Of a stretch of 55,856 bases of DNA, positions 45,123-53,395 are shown piece by piece. Source of the DNA: Halostagnicola kamekurae (GTDB taxonomy: Archaea > Halobacteriota > Halobacteria > Halobacteriales > Natrialbaceae); the NCBI RefSeq assembly GCF_900116205.1, contig NZ_FOZS01000007.1:1-55856 (forward strand). Direction: 5' to 3'. Every line of letters starts with the position of its first letter. Positions within the stretch are counted from its first letter, which is position 1. The translations under genes were made by a program, and so were the position numbers. The notes under the pieces are model-generated. The model was not told the DNA's origin and made no database searches. It saw only the letters and a program-made list of their open reading frames with translations.

Positions 45123-46583
45123 TCACTGATTGTGGAACTCCTTCAACTGGGCGTTGACGACGGGCTGAAGTAGATCTTCATGATTGGCAATCGCTTCCAG
45201 ACGAGTATCATCGACGATTCGACTCATCATCGCTTCGGGGTCTCCCGTGAACGTAAACTCCATGTACATTCCGCCACCACGGCCTCGACTCTTCCGGGAT
45301 GTCGAGATGAGGCCATACGTGGAGAGTTCTTTGACGTACTTGACATAGGTCTCCCGTGTCATCTGGTCAGCATCGATTTCTTCGGTAATCCACTGGTAGA
45401 CCTTGAAGCCGACCGGGCTCGGAACGGAACTCCCGGACCAATTGGAGAAATGGGCGACTGAAGCGGTCGCGTAGAGAGATATCTTCTTCTGGGTGGTCAG
45501 TCCCTCGATCAGCTTCAGTGAGCGGTCCTTATCGATTTCCTCCTGGGATTCGCGGACGTGTTCTTCGCGAACTTTCTCATCACCACGTTCATCCGCGAGG
45601 TCACCGGCACCGCGGAATAGGTCGATTGCCTTTCGTGCGTCTCCATGGCTTTGGGCTGCGAATGCCGACACGAGCGGTAGTACGTCGTCAGTTAAGGTAT
45701 CGGACCGGAAGGCGTCACGACGGTTCTCGAGTATCTGGCGGAGCTGGTTAGCGTCGTAATCAGGAAAATAGATATCCCGTGGATTAAACGAACTCTCGGC
45801 ACGACCGTCGATGTCCTCCATGAATTTTGGGTCGTTTGTCAGTGCTGCAACTGAGACTTGTCCCTCGATTTCGTTTGTATTACTCGCTCGCGATAACTGA
45901 TAGAGGAGTTTTGAGTACGCGGGTTCGTCGCTCGTCCGTCTGCCGACCAGGAGATCGATCTCGTCGAGGATGAAAATAACCGAGTCGTAGTGTTCATTGA
46001 TGAGCTCGTACAAGCGTCGGTACTTGCGCTTTGTTGACACACCCGTTTCTGGGACGCCGACTTCTATGTCGACATCCTTCGCGACGGTCTGAACGAGCTC
46101 GTAAACCGCTTGATCGAGAGTGTTGATCGGCTGGCAGTTGATATCGACGACGCCGAAGCGTTCGCCTTTGGATTGGCAGAGCTCGATAATCTGCTGTGTG
46201 ACTGCCCCAATGATGAGTGATTTTCCCGTTCCAGCAGGACCATACAGAAGCATATTCGGAGGCCTGTTCCCTTGGAGCGTTGGTTTCAGAAACGAGACGA
46301 CGGACTCGAGTTGGTCGTCGCGACCGACGATTCGCTCTTCATCGATAATCGTGTCAGGCTCGACGAGGTCTCGATTAACAAAAACCGATGTCTCCCCCTC
46401 ATCGTCGAGCATATCTCGGATTGACCGCTGCGTACTGTCCTCTGTGTTTTCCTTGTTTTGCTCAGGTGTCGTGTTCCCAGCAGCATTCTCCCCACCGGCT
46501 TCTATGTGTTCTGCGCCAGCTCTAGAACGAGTTCCTTCCTCGATGGTAGATTGGTCCGTTCCATCCTGATCACTACCGGCCAT
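45123..46583 (-). CDS. orc1: Orc1/Cdc6 replication initiator (copy 1)
   Basis: A 486-residue AAA+ initiator. A long polar N-terminal extension (about 60 residues) is followed by the ATPase core: Walker A YGPAGTGKSLIIG, Walker B VIFILDEIDLLVG and sensor 1 VAALTNDPKF. The C-terminal winged helix is around KLIEGLTTQKKISLYATASV to STYGLISTSRKSRGRGG. It binds origin recognition boxes and loads the replicative helicase. I place the start at the ATG 46583. An upstream in-frame start at 46625 would extend through the promoter: a TCTTTTTAACG element lies about 25 nt before 46583, and a class 1 repeat lies directly behind it, which suggests autoregulation. Class 1 repeats on both sides make it the probable cognate initiator. 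Confidence 0.93.
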   Translation of the reverse strand: MAGSDQDGTDQSTIEEGTRSRAGAEHIEAGGENAAGNTTPEQNKENTEDSTQRSIRDMLDDEGETSVFVNRDLVEPDTIIDEERIVGRDDQLESVVSFLKPTLQGNRPPNMLLYGPAGTGKSLIIGAVTQQIIELCQSKGERFGVVDINCQPINTLDQAVYELVQTVAKDVDIEVGVPETGVSTKRKYRRLYELINEHYDSVIFILDEIDLLVGRRTSDEPAYSKLLYQLSRASNTNEIEGQVSVAALTNDPKFMEDIDGRAESSFNPRDIYFPDYDANQLRQILENRRDAFRSDTLTDDVLPLVSAFAAQSHGDARKAIDLFRGAGDLADERGDEKVREEHVRESQEEIDKDRSLKLIEGLTTQKKISLYATASVAHFSNWSGSSVPSPVGFKVYQWITEEIDADQMTRETYVKYVKELSTYGLISTSRKSRGRGGGMYMEFTFTGDPEAMMSRIVDDTRLEAIANHEDLLQPVVNAQLKEFHNQ

Positions 46584-46615
46584 ACGCTTTCTGTACGGCG
46601 AGGCGTTAAAAAGAT

Positions 46616-46892
46616 TTACCCCCATCGATGTTTATCCGGAAGATATGCTCAATCTCTACCCCATATTCGACTGATACACGCCGTCTTTGTCAGAACCGAC
46701 ACCGAAGTATATCCTACGAGAGACTCCCCGTCATCGATGTGTAACTCGAATATCTCTGTCTTCTTGTAGATCTGACGGTTTGGTATTTCGATGCAACCAA
46801 CTCCACTACCCATCATCGAAGTGTAAGCTGCCTCGTGACACCCCACCATCGAAGTGTAACTGGGTGTTACTCCCCCTGTCATCGATGTGAAA
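46616..46892. repeat. Class 1 ORB-like repeats upstream of orc copy 1
   Basis: Five copies, all in minus orientation: 46616-46635 (degenerate, at the orc promoter), 46724-46744, 46806-46826, 46839-46859 and 46872-46892. The best copies read CACCCCACCATC then GAAGTGTAA. Further copies are at 47129-47150 and, more degenerate, 49985-50005. The spacing is irregular. Confidence 0.7.
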
Positions 46893-46894
46893 AC

Positions 46895-46946
46895 CAGGCT
46901 CATCGAACCCCAGACGAGTTCAGTGAAGCACAACAGGCAATATAGT
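46895..46946 (+). pseudogene. 3' remnant of a lost orc gene
   Basis: About 50 bases (TCGAACCCCAGACGAG, then TTCAGTGAAG, CACAACAGGCAA) match the last codons of the orc gene at 48448-49776 (there TTCGAACCCCC, AGACGAGTCC, AGTGAAGAACAACAGG). In both places a class 2 repeat array follows. The rest of the gene is missing here, so this marks a duplicated and then deleted orc copy. Confidence 0.65.
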
Positions 46947-46972
46947 GATGTAACTTATATTTCATAGATCAT

Positions 46973-47110
46973 AACACTTGCAGTGTAGTCAGAATACTTG
47001 CAAGGTGGTGGGGTGAACACTTGTAGGGCAGTGTAGTAGGTTCACGGAAGGCAGTGAGAAAACACTTGCAGGCTGGTGTATATTCCTTAGAATACGCAAG
47101 GTGGTGTGAG
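46973..47110 (+). repeat. Class 2 ORB-like repeats, left array
   Basis: Five plus-strand copies of the class 2 repeat (AACACTTGCA then GGGTGGTGTG): 46973-46992 (shortened), 46993-47013, 47016-47036, 47061-47081 and 47091-47110 (degenerate). The block is a diverged duplicate of the array at 49793-49963. Confidence 0.7.
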
Positions 47111-47212
47111 GTAATCTCTCGTCCAAACACCCCCCGTTATCGAAGTGAAAAACTGCCTTACTTAGTGTTCTCCATGCTGTTTCTCGCCGATTTTCGGTTT
47201 GCACACGGACAG

Positions 47213-47560
47213 TTACGTCGAAATCCTTGTTGTGATCCACTCACCTGAGTTGACTGGATCTTTATATTTGGATTTAATCTGATCTCCGTCTCCCCACTGC
47301 CAGTAATAGTAGCGGTTATCGTTGATCCCCTTGATAGTGGTCGTGGCCTTCGACGGGACGCTGTCAGGGAGGTCGTTCGGACGCTCTTTGACATCGGAGT
47401 CGTCTGAACCCTCCTCGAGGCGAGCTTCGCGTTCCTTGTGTTCGGCTAGCTCTTCGGCGTAGCGGGCAACATCTTTGAGCTGGCCCGGCGAGTATCCGTT
47501 GAGCGTGTCGACGATATCGGCCGAGAGGTCCGCTGGCGGCGTCGGTGATTCGTAGGACAT
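47213..47560 (-). CDS. Small conserved protein next to orc genes (copy 1)
   Basis: A 115-residue protein in three parts: a helical N-terminus (ADIVDTLNGYSPGQLKDVAR, YAEELAEHKEREARLEE), an acidic linker, and a C-terminal beta part (SKATTTIKGINDNRYYYWQW, then GDQIKSKYKDPV). The C-terminal half with its YYYWQW strand suggests a small nucleic-acid- or protein-binding domain, but I do not recognise a named function. Paralogues are at 54620-54946 and, truncated, 53036-53185. All three have the inverted repeat TTAACCAAC...GTTGGTTAA just upstream. The gene lies between class 1 and 2 repeats, so a link to plasmid replication or copy control is plausible. Confidence 0.75.
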   Translation of the reverse strand: MSYESPTPPADLSADIVDTLNGYSPGQLKDVARYAEELAEHKEREARLEEGSDDSDVKERPNDLPDSVPSKATTTIKGINDNRYYYWQWGDGDQIKSKYKDPVNSGEWITTRIST

Positions 47561-47574
47561 CGGCTGTTCTCGTG

Positions 47575-47615
47575 TTAACCAACACGGAACGCTAACCCAT
47601 AGTTTTGTTGGTTAA
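47575..47615. promoter_or_regulatory. Inverted repeat operator upstream of small-gene copy 1
   Basis: TTAACCAAC (47575-47583) and GTTGGTTAA (47607-47615) are perfect 9-bp arms 23 nt apart. They lie just upstream of the ATG at 47560 and presumably bracket its promoter. The same pair recurs at the other two copies. Confidence 0.6.
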
Positions 47616-48003
47616 GACGGTGGTGTTGTCCCCCATCCGCTTCTGAAAAGGCCTCATGAGTAGTCTTCGAGTCAGAGATGGACAAATTGATCGACGATAT
47701 CTGATATCGTTCTGATCGCAGCTCTCACCACCTCCACGATTTTTCAACCTCTGCCGAGTCAGGGAGCCGTCCCCGATCGACGGTGTCGTAGCATTTTACG
47801 CACTGAACAACATCTTTAGAAGAAGAGATGGAATGAATAAGTGACTACACACCCTCGTCCAGAGTGAAAACGGTCGAAAGGGTGGGAGAAAGTCTACCAG
47901 AAATAGCGGTTTTCAGGACGTCGTTGATAAACAGGTATCGACGCTAGAGGAACTAACACCCCGTTTCTGATGTTATCGGACTAGAGAAGATAGCGTGGTG
48001 ATG

Positions 48004-48028
48004 CACACACACACACACACACACACAC
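48004..48028. repeat. (CA)n dinucleotide tract adjoining a class 2 repeat
   Basis: About 12 uninterrupted CA units precede, and merge with, the minus-oriented class 2 repeat at 48023-48043. The facing repeat at 48347-48367 is likewise extended by GTGTGTGTG. Long dinucleotide tracts are unusual in haloarchaeal DNA. Confidence 0.75.
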
Positions 48029-48413
48029 TGCCCTGCAAGTGTTCTTTACTCCAGCAGGTGAACGGGGTCATCTTGGCATGAACGATGATATATAAAGAGA
48101 AGAATATAGAAGGAGTATATCCAAGCGGAAAGATCCCCTAAACCCCATTTTTGTGGACTTGAAGACCTCTTTCCTCTAATTCTATTCCAGGTAATAACTA
48201 GCACAACAACAACATTCTTAATAGAGTTAGCTAGTAGTAGTCGAGAAAACTGTCCTCTTACCACCTAACACCGTTCTATTCCGCTATATTCAGGAGTATC
48301 CAACATCGTATCTACTCAACTCTCCCCCACTATTTCTGAAACTGAGAACACTTGCAGGGTGGTGTGTGTGTGTTCCCGCTCCAAACAGTTGAAACACTTG
48401 CAGGGTGGTGGGT
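48023..48413. repeat. Class 2 ORB-like repeats around an AT-rich core (candidate origin 2)
   Basis: One repeat in minus orientation (48023-48043) faces away from two in plus orientation (48347-48367, 48393-48413). Between them lie about 300 bp of AT-rich DNA, including GATATATAAAGAG. The orc gene starts 35 nt to the right. This is the clearest archaeal-type origin in the window. The last two copies also flank the orc promoter (TATA-like GTTTTAATA at about 48414-48422), so autoregulation is likely. The DNA from 47616 to 48003 shows no gene. Confidence 0.72.
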
Positions 48414-48447
48414 AGTTTTAATAGCGTCGGTTAGAGAAGTGCAGACA

Positions 48448-49776
48448 ATGGTGGACGTTGACGAAAATCCCTTCGACGAGAAGGATTCCATCTTTGAGCA
48501 GAAGCAGCCCCTAAAGAAGGATACGTTCACACCGGAGACCATCTTCCATCGGGATGATGAGATCGAACTTTATATCAACGCACTCCAAGACGTTGTCGTC
48601 GGCCATGCCCCGAACAACGTCTTCGTGTACGGGCCTACGGGAGTCGGTAAAACGGCAGTCACGAAGTGGGTCCGTGACAAACTCCAAGAGAAAGCAGATT
48701 CACAGGACGTTCCCTTGACTGTCCTCGGGCCGATCAACTGTCGTAACTACAAGTCCTCCTACGCACTCGTCACATCACTCGTCAACGAGTTCCGCTTACC
48801 AGATAACCAACTTCCGGACAGTGGCTATAGCACAGATCGTGTCTTTGAGTTCCTCTACGAGGAAATAGAGGCTGTTGGGGGCAACGTTCTCATCATTCTC
48901 GACGAGATTGACAACATTCCGCCCGATGCCCGTAATGACTTCTTGTACGAACTACCTCGTGCCGAAGCTAACGAAAACACACCTATTTCAGAGGCGAAAA
49001 TCGGTCTCATCGGGATCTCGAACGATCTGAAGTTCGTCGATGTCCTCGAGCCGAAAGTCAAATCGACGCTTGGGGAGCGCGAGATCAAGTTCGGACCGTA
49101 CAACGCAAATGAGCTCCAGGATATACTCGAATACTACGCTGATATCGCGTTCTGGGACGGCGTTCTTGAGGACGACATCGTTCCGCTGGCAGCCGCCTTC
49201 TCTGCTCAGGAACGGGGTGACGTTCGCCAAGGCCTTCGAATCCTCGAGAAAGCTGGCGAGTACGCACGTATGGAAGACGCTAATACCGTCACTGAGGAGC
49301 ACACACGGCGAGCGACCGATACGATCGAAAAAGACGAAATCCTCGACTATTTTGAGCAGGATCTGAGCTCCCAACAAGCGCTCACGTATCTTGCAACGAC
49401 ACTTGCGTTCATCGAACCGAAACACGAGGCAGCGACTAAACGGATCTATAATCTCTATTCGTCGATCGCAGAGTCGAGCGGCCGGCGAGTAAAATCCGAA
49501 CGCAAGATCTACGAGTTCCTTGACCAGTTGTCGATGCAGGGACTCGTCCGGTCCGCAGAGAAGAACCTGGGTCGGAAAGGTGGTCGGAAATACGTATATG
49601 AGGTCACCGATGATCCGGCCGATATTATCGACGCTGCGCTTCAGTCGTCCTATAGTAATGCCGTTCCGAGTAACGTGAACGAAATTCTCAATCACTATCT
49701 AGAAGACGAGGCGACCGACTTCGAACCCCCAGACGAGTCCAGTGAAGAACAACAGGTACTCTGGAAATTTGTCTGA
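48448..49776 (+). CDS. orc1: Orc1/Cdc6 replication initiator (copy 2)
   Basis: A 442-residue AAA+ initiator, clearly distinct from copy 1. The start MVDVDENPFDEKDSIFEQK is typical for haloarchaeal Orc proteins and is placed at the ATG 48448; the longer frame from 48352 runs through repeats. Walker A is VYGPTGVGKTAVTKW, Walker B is VLIILDEIDNIP and sensor 1 is GLIGISNDLKF. The arginine and lid region is RGDVRQGLRILEKAGEYA. The winged helix ends in KIYEFLDQLSMQGLVRSAEK and GRKGGRKYVYEV. Class 2 repeats lie on both sides, so it is probably the class 2 initiator. Its 3' end is duplicated at 46895. Confidence 0.94.
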   Translation: MVDVDENPFDEKDSIFEQKQPLKKDTFTPETIFHRDDEIELYINALQDVVVGHAPNNVFVYGPTGVGKTAVTKWVRDKLQEKADSQDVPLTVLGPINCRNYKSSYALVTSLVNEFRLPDNQLPDSGYSTDRVFEFLYEEIEAVGGNVLIILDEIDNIPPDARNDFLYELPRAEANENTPISEAKIGLIGISNDLKFVDVLEPKVKSTLGEREIKFGPYNANELQDILEYYADIAFWDGVLEDDIVPLAAAFSAQERGDVRQGLRILEKAGEYARMEDANTVTEEHTRRATDTIEKDEILDYFEQDLSSQQALTYLATTLAFIEPKHEAATKRIYNLYSSIAESSGRRVKSERKIYEFLDQLSMQGLVRSAEKNLGRKGGRKYVYEVTDDPADIIDAALQSSYSNAVPSNVNEILNHYLEDEATDFEPPDESSEEQQVLWKFV

Positions 49777-49792
49777 CACGTACCAGATACAA

Positions 49793-49963
49793 AACACTTG
49801 CAGGGTGGTGTGGTGCGAACACTTGCAGGATGGTGTAGTAGGGGTCTCGGAATCTATGAGAAAACACTTGCAGGATGGTGTGTGTTCCTTAGAACACTTG
49901 CAAGGTGGTGTGGGCCGAACACTTGCAGGGTGGTGTAGTCAGAACACTCGCAAGGTGGTGTGA
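49793..49963 (+). repeat. Class 2 ORB-like repeats, right array
   Basis: Six plus-strand copies: 49793-49813, 49818-49838, 49863-49883, 49893-49913, 49918-49938 and 49943-49963. They are mostly 25 bp apart start to start and read AACACTTGCA then GGGTGGTGTG or close variants. They begin 17 nt after the orc stop. Confidence 0.82.
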
Positions 49964-49984
49964 GGTGAGGTCTTATCCGATACG

Positions 49985-50404
49985 CTCCCCGTTATTGGTG
50001 TGAAAAATAGTTTGCTTGGTGTTCTCTGTGGTGTTTCTCGCCTATTTTCAATTTGCACACGGGCGGCTACGTCGAAACAATCTCAGAATTCACAGGCGGT
50101 ACAAGGCGGATGCTACGGGGCTTTACCCCGAGGCGGTTGACAGAGCGGCACTGTCTAGTTAGCGCAGTTTGAGGAACGAGCAGGGTGGGTAGTTCACTGT
50201 TGTCGTGCATCGCCGCGAGTTCCTCGAGCGTGCTCCGATGGCAGATCGAGTCGATCGTCCGCTCGCCGAAGACAAGGTGTGCACCGCCGCTTCCGACTCG
50301 CGCGTACTGTCTGAGTATTCTATCGAGATGACCGTTGTCCTATTTTAGCATGGAAAGTATTTCGTAACAAGTATTTTGTACTTTCCCTCCAGATCGGGGA
50401 CACA
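49985..50404. other. Intergenic: degenerate class 1 repeat, duplicated block end and gene scrap
   Basis: A degenerate class 1 repeat (49985-50005) is followed by about 60 bp nearly identical to 47166-47222 (GTTTCTCGCC, TTTGCACACG, CTACGTCGAAA). Minus-strand sequence at about 50165-50340 reads GGAHLVFGERTIDSICHRST and LEELAAMHDNSELPTLLVP in one open frame without a start, probably the tail of a lost gene. Confidence 0.45.
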
Positions 50405-52996
50405 ATGCGTCGACGAACGTTCCTAACTGGCTTAGGAGTTACAGGCGCCGCGGCGGTCTCCGGAACGGCTGTAACCGGGGCTCAAACGCCCGGTGAAGGA
50501 GAGACGATTCAGCCGTTGATGTTCGACTCAACGGCGAGCATTTTGAACAGTGAGAGCGAGCCGCTGACTGACGACTCACTGGTCGCCGTGTGGGCCGGTC
50601 CAACGGCATATAATGGCGACGAGGACGGGAACGGCGACGCTGTCTCCTACCCCGAGGATACATCGATCCCGCTCGTCGTGAGCGCGGATAACGTGGTTGC
50701 GTTCGGTGCACCGATCGGCCAGAACGACACGGATTTCAATTACGGCAACGAGGAGTTCCTGCTGAACGTCCTCGATGAGGAAACCGACGGCGAATCGGTC
50801 GTTTTCGACGAGGGACACGGCCAGTTCTACGATACCGACGAGTTTAGTACGTTCATTGACTACGCGGAAACCAACGGCTACGCCGTCGAGGCGACCACCG
50901 ATTTAGCGAGTGATCTAGGGAGCGCCGACGCCGCTATCGTTACCTCTCCTGAAGGATCTGCGTTCACCGAGGACGAGCTCGCTGCCGTTAGGTCGTACGT
51001 CGATGGCGGCGGAACGCTTCTGCTATTCGACCAGTCCGATTTCAGCAATTACGACGCGACGGACAATCTCAACGAGATCGCAGCGGCGATCGATGCTCCG
51101 TTCCGATTCAACGACGACCAGGTCTATGACCCCGAGAACAACGTCTACACGGAGTTTGTTCCGACAACGTCGAACTTCAATACCGAATTCGAGTACTTCG
51201 AGGAGCGGGAAGGACTAGGATTCGAACTCGAGCGCGACGAAACCTACACCGTCGAGGTTGTAGAGGTAACGGACGGTGATACGATCGACGTGGCGTTCGA
51301 TGGTGGTCAGGAGGAAGCCATCCGTACGCTTGGATTTGATACCCCCGAAACGGGAAGTGCGACGAGTACCGAGCGCGCTGCGGAGTGGGAGGGCATCGAG
51401 TCCTATGACTACCTCGAATCGGCCGGCGAGGCGGCGACTGCATTCGCCCGAGAACAACTCTCTTCCGGTGATACGGTCGAACTCTCCTTCGATTCGACCG
51501 AACCCGTTCGCGACGAATACGGCCGCGTACTCGGCTACCTCACCTACGACGCCTCCGGTGACGGCACACGCGACACGTTATACAACCGCCGAGTCGTCGA
51601 AGAAGGTCACGCCCGCGTCTACGGCTCCGGATTCGCTCGCCACGACGAGTTCCTCGCTGCGGAGTTCGCAGCCCGCGATGCTGGCCTCGGGGTCTGGTCC
51701 GAAAGCGATCCCGACGCCTCCTCGCCCATCCGGGACCGACCCGTCGAGGATCTGTTCTTCCCGAACCCTGAAAGCATCGTCACGACAACAGGACCCGTTT
51801 CCCCCGACCGCGTCCCGGTGTTCGCGGCCTCGAGTGCAACGCGAAGCGGTGCTGAAACGGCGTACGAGGGCGACGTCCCGCTGGCGGCCGTCGACTACGA
51901 TGCCCGCCTGGCGTATCTCGGCGCTCCGATCATCAGTGAAACATACGAAGAGGTCGAAGACTACCCTGTCGACACATCAACATACGAAAATTTCGCCTTC
52001 GCGACCGAACTGATCAACGATCTGAGCGACCGTGAGGACGGTCCGGTGCTGATCGAGGGTGGCCACGGCCAGTTTAATCTCGAATATTCGCTCTCGAACG
52101 AGGACGCGGCGTACTACCAGCGGTATCTCGAAGGGCAGGACGTCCTCTTCGAGCAGGTCAACGATGTTACAACGGCGGCCGCCAGCGAACGACTCACCGA
52201 AGCCCGTGCGCTTATCATCACGACCCCGGCATCTGCGTTCACCGAGGACGAAGTCGCCGCCGTCGCGTCGTTCGCGGAGGCAGGCGGTACGGTCGTTCTC
52301 ATGGGGAGTGCCAGCGCACCCGGTGTTCAACGTGGGTACCTCAATGACATCGCTGCAGGGGTAGAATCCGATCTACGCCTCGGAACCGGCTCGGTCACCG
52401 ACGCCGAGTCGAACCTTAACGATGAGGCAACGATTCCGGTAACGTCTAACCTCAATGAAACGGAGGCGCCTTCAGACCAGCGCCCAATCGCGCGTATCAA
52501 TCCCGACGCAACGGAGGCTACCATCGGTGAACGACTCGGCTTTGGAGTCGAGGACGCGTCGGATAACGAACAGTGGATCGATTCCGTAGAGTGGGACCTG
52601 GGTGACGGTACCGCCGCGACGGGATGGTGGACGGAATACCAGTACGACGAACCCGGCGAGTACATTGTCACACTCGCCGCGACCGACAACAAAGGAACGG
52701 AGACCACTGATACCATCACAGTCACCGTCGAGGATCTGACGGAGCCGATCGCACGCTTCATCCCAAGCACAACGACCCCATCCGTCGACGAACGGGTTAC
52801 GTTCCAGGTTGAGGACTCGTCGGGCAACGAGCGATGGATCGACTCACTAGAATGGACGTTTGGCGACGGGACGATAGCCGAAGGCTGGTGGAACGCCCAC
52901 CGCTATGAAGAGCCCGGTGAGTATACTGTGGCGCTGACCGCCACCGATAACACGGGTGCTGAAACCACTGAAACGGTCATCGTGACCGTCGAATAG
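50405..52996 (+). CDS. Tat-exported protein with nuclease (SNase-like) and two PKD domains
   Basis: An 863-residue secreted protein. Residues 1-26 are a Tat signal (MRRRTFLTGLGVTGAAAVSG). Two related alpha/beta repeats (about 40-260 and 465-690), each with a GHGQF motif and an AFTEDE-x-AAV segment, resemble DUF4350/GATase-like folds. Between them, at about 278-435, is a thermonuclease domain: VTDGDTIDVAFDG, then IRTLGFDTPE with Arg307, Asp312 and Glu315, and RDEYGRVLGY with Arg374. These match the catalytic Arg, Asp, Glu and Arg of staphylococcal nuclease. Two C-terminal PKD domains (about 695-778 and 782-863) each have W-x-x-GDGT and EPGEY-x-V-x-L-x-ATDN. It is probably an extracellular DNase with adhesive beta domains. 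It stands alone; no partner is visible. Confidence 0.85.
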   Translation: MRRRTFLTGLGVTGAAAVSGTAVTGAQTPGEGETIQPLMFDSTASILNSESEPLTDDSLVAVWAGPTAYNGDEDGNGDAVSYPEDTSIPLVVSADNVVAFGAPIGQNDTDFNYGNEEFLLNVLDEETDGESVVFDEGHGQFYDTDEFSTFIDYAETNGYAVEATTDLASDLGSADAAIVTSPEGSAFTEDELAAVRSYVDGGGTLLLFDQSDFSNYDATDNLNEIAAAIDAPFRFNDDQVYDPENNVYTEFVPTTSNFNTEFEYFEEREGLGFELERDETYTVEVVEVTDGDTIDVAFDGGQEEAIRTLGFDTPETGSATSTERAAEWEGIESYDYLESAGEAATAFAREQLSSGDTVELSFDSTEPVRDEYGRVLGYLTYDASGDGTRDTLYNRRVVEEGHARVYGSGFARHDEFLAAEFAARDAGLGVWSESDPDASSPIRDRPVEDLFFPNPESIVTTTGPVSPDRVPVFAASSATRSGAETAYEGDVPLAAVDYDARLAYLGAPIISETYEEVEDYPVDTSTYENFAFATELINDLSDREDGPVLIEGGHGQFNLEYSLSNEDAAYYQRYLEGQDVLFEQVNDVTTAAASERLTEARALIITTPASAFTEDEVAAVASFAEAGGTVVLMGSASAPGVQRGYLNDIAAGVESDLRLGTGSVTDAESNLNDEATIPVTSNLNETEAPSDQRPIARINPDATEATIGERLGFGVEDASDNEQWIDSVEWDLGDGTAATGWWTEYQYDEPGEYIVTLAATDNKGTETTDTITVTVEDLTEPIARFIPSTTTPSVDERVTFQVEDSSGNERWIDSLEWTFGDGTIAEGWWNAHRYEEPGEYTVALTATDNTGAETTETVIVTVE

Positions 52997-53035
52997 ATCG
53001 TTAGTACGGAGCGCTGAATGTCACGTTCTTCGGGG

Positions 53036-53185
53036 TTAGTAGATAAGTACGTTCAGGCGGATGCACACTCTGAGCTCTTCGCCGTAGCGGGCAACGTCTT
53101 GGAGCTGGCCCGTCGAGTATCCGTTGAGCGTGTCGACGATATCGGCCGGGAGGACCGTTTGCGGCGTCGGTGATTTGTAGGACAT
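53036..53185 (-). pseudogene. Truncated copy of the small orc-linked gene (copy 2)
   Basis: From an ATG at 53185 the frame reads MSYKSPTPQTVLPADIVDTL and NGYSTGQLQDVARYGEELRV, nearly identical to the first 38 residues of the 115-residue protein at 47213-47560. It then diverges and stops after 49 residues (TAA at 53036). The linker and the YYYWQW half are missing, so it is a broken paralogue, although a short peptide could still be made. Confidence 0.75.
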
Positions 53186-53199
53186 CGGCTGTTCTTGTG

Positions 53200-53240
53200 T
53201 TAACCAACAAGCGAGCTATGAAGTCGCAGGTGTTGGTTAA
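53200..53240. promoter_or_regulatory. Inverted repeat operator upstream of small-gene copy 2
   Basis: TTAACCAAC (53200-53208) and GTTGGTTAA (53232-53240) with the same 23-nt spacing as at 47575-47615. Here the arms extend to 12 bp (TGTTAACCAACA/TGTTGGTTAACA when flanks are included). Confidence 0.6.
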
Positions 53241-53395
53241 CACGCTCAAGATACACTGTCTCGAGCGTGGATTGCGTCGGTGGTCGTCATGTCAATAATG
53301 TCTCAGTCGGCGTCGTGAATTGGTAGTTGTGGCTCTGTACAACGGTATCGAAGGGGTGCGTGCCACTTCGCATTGCTGGAGATTGTGGACACACC

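Noticed and set aside
46973..49963. Class 2 repeats as a CRISPR array
   Set aside because: Repeat spacing is 20 to 45 bp with no uniform unique spacers, copies vary and occur in both orientations around orc genes, and no cas genes are present. Origin boxes fit better.
50165..50340. Open minus-strand segment reading GGAHLVFGERTIDSICHRST
   Set aside because: The composition looks like real protein, but there is no start, no full domain and no intact flank. Treated as a scrap of a lost gene.
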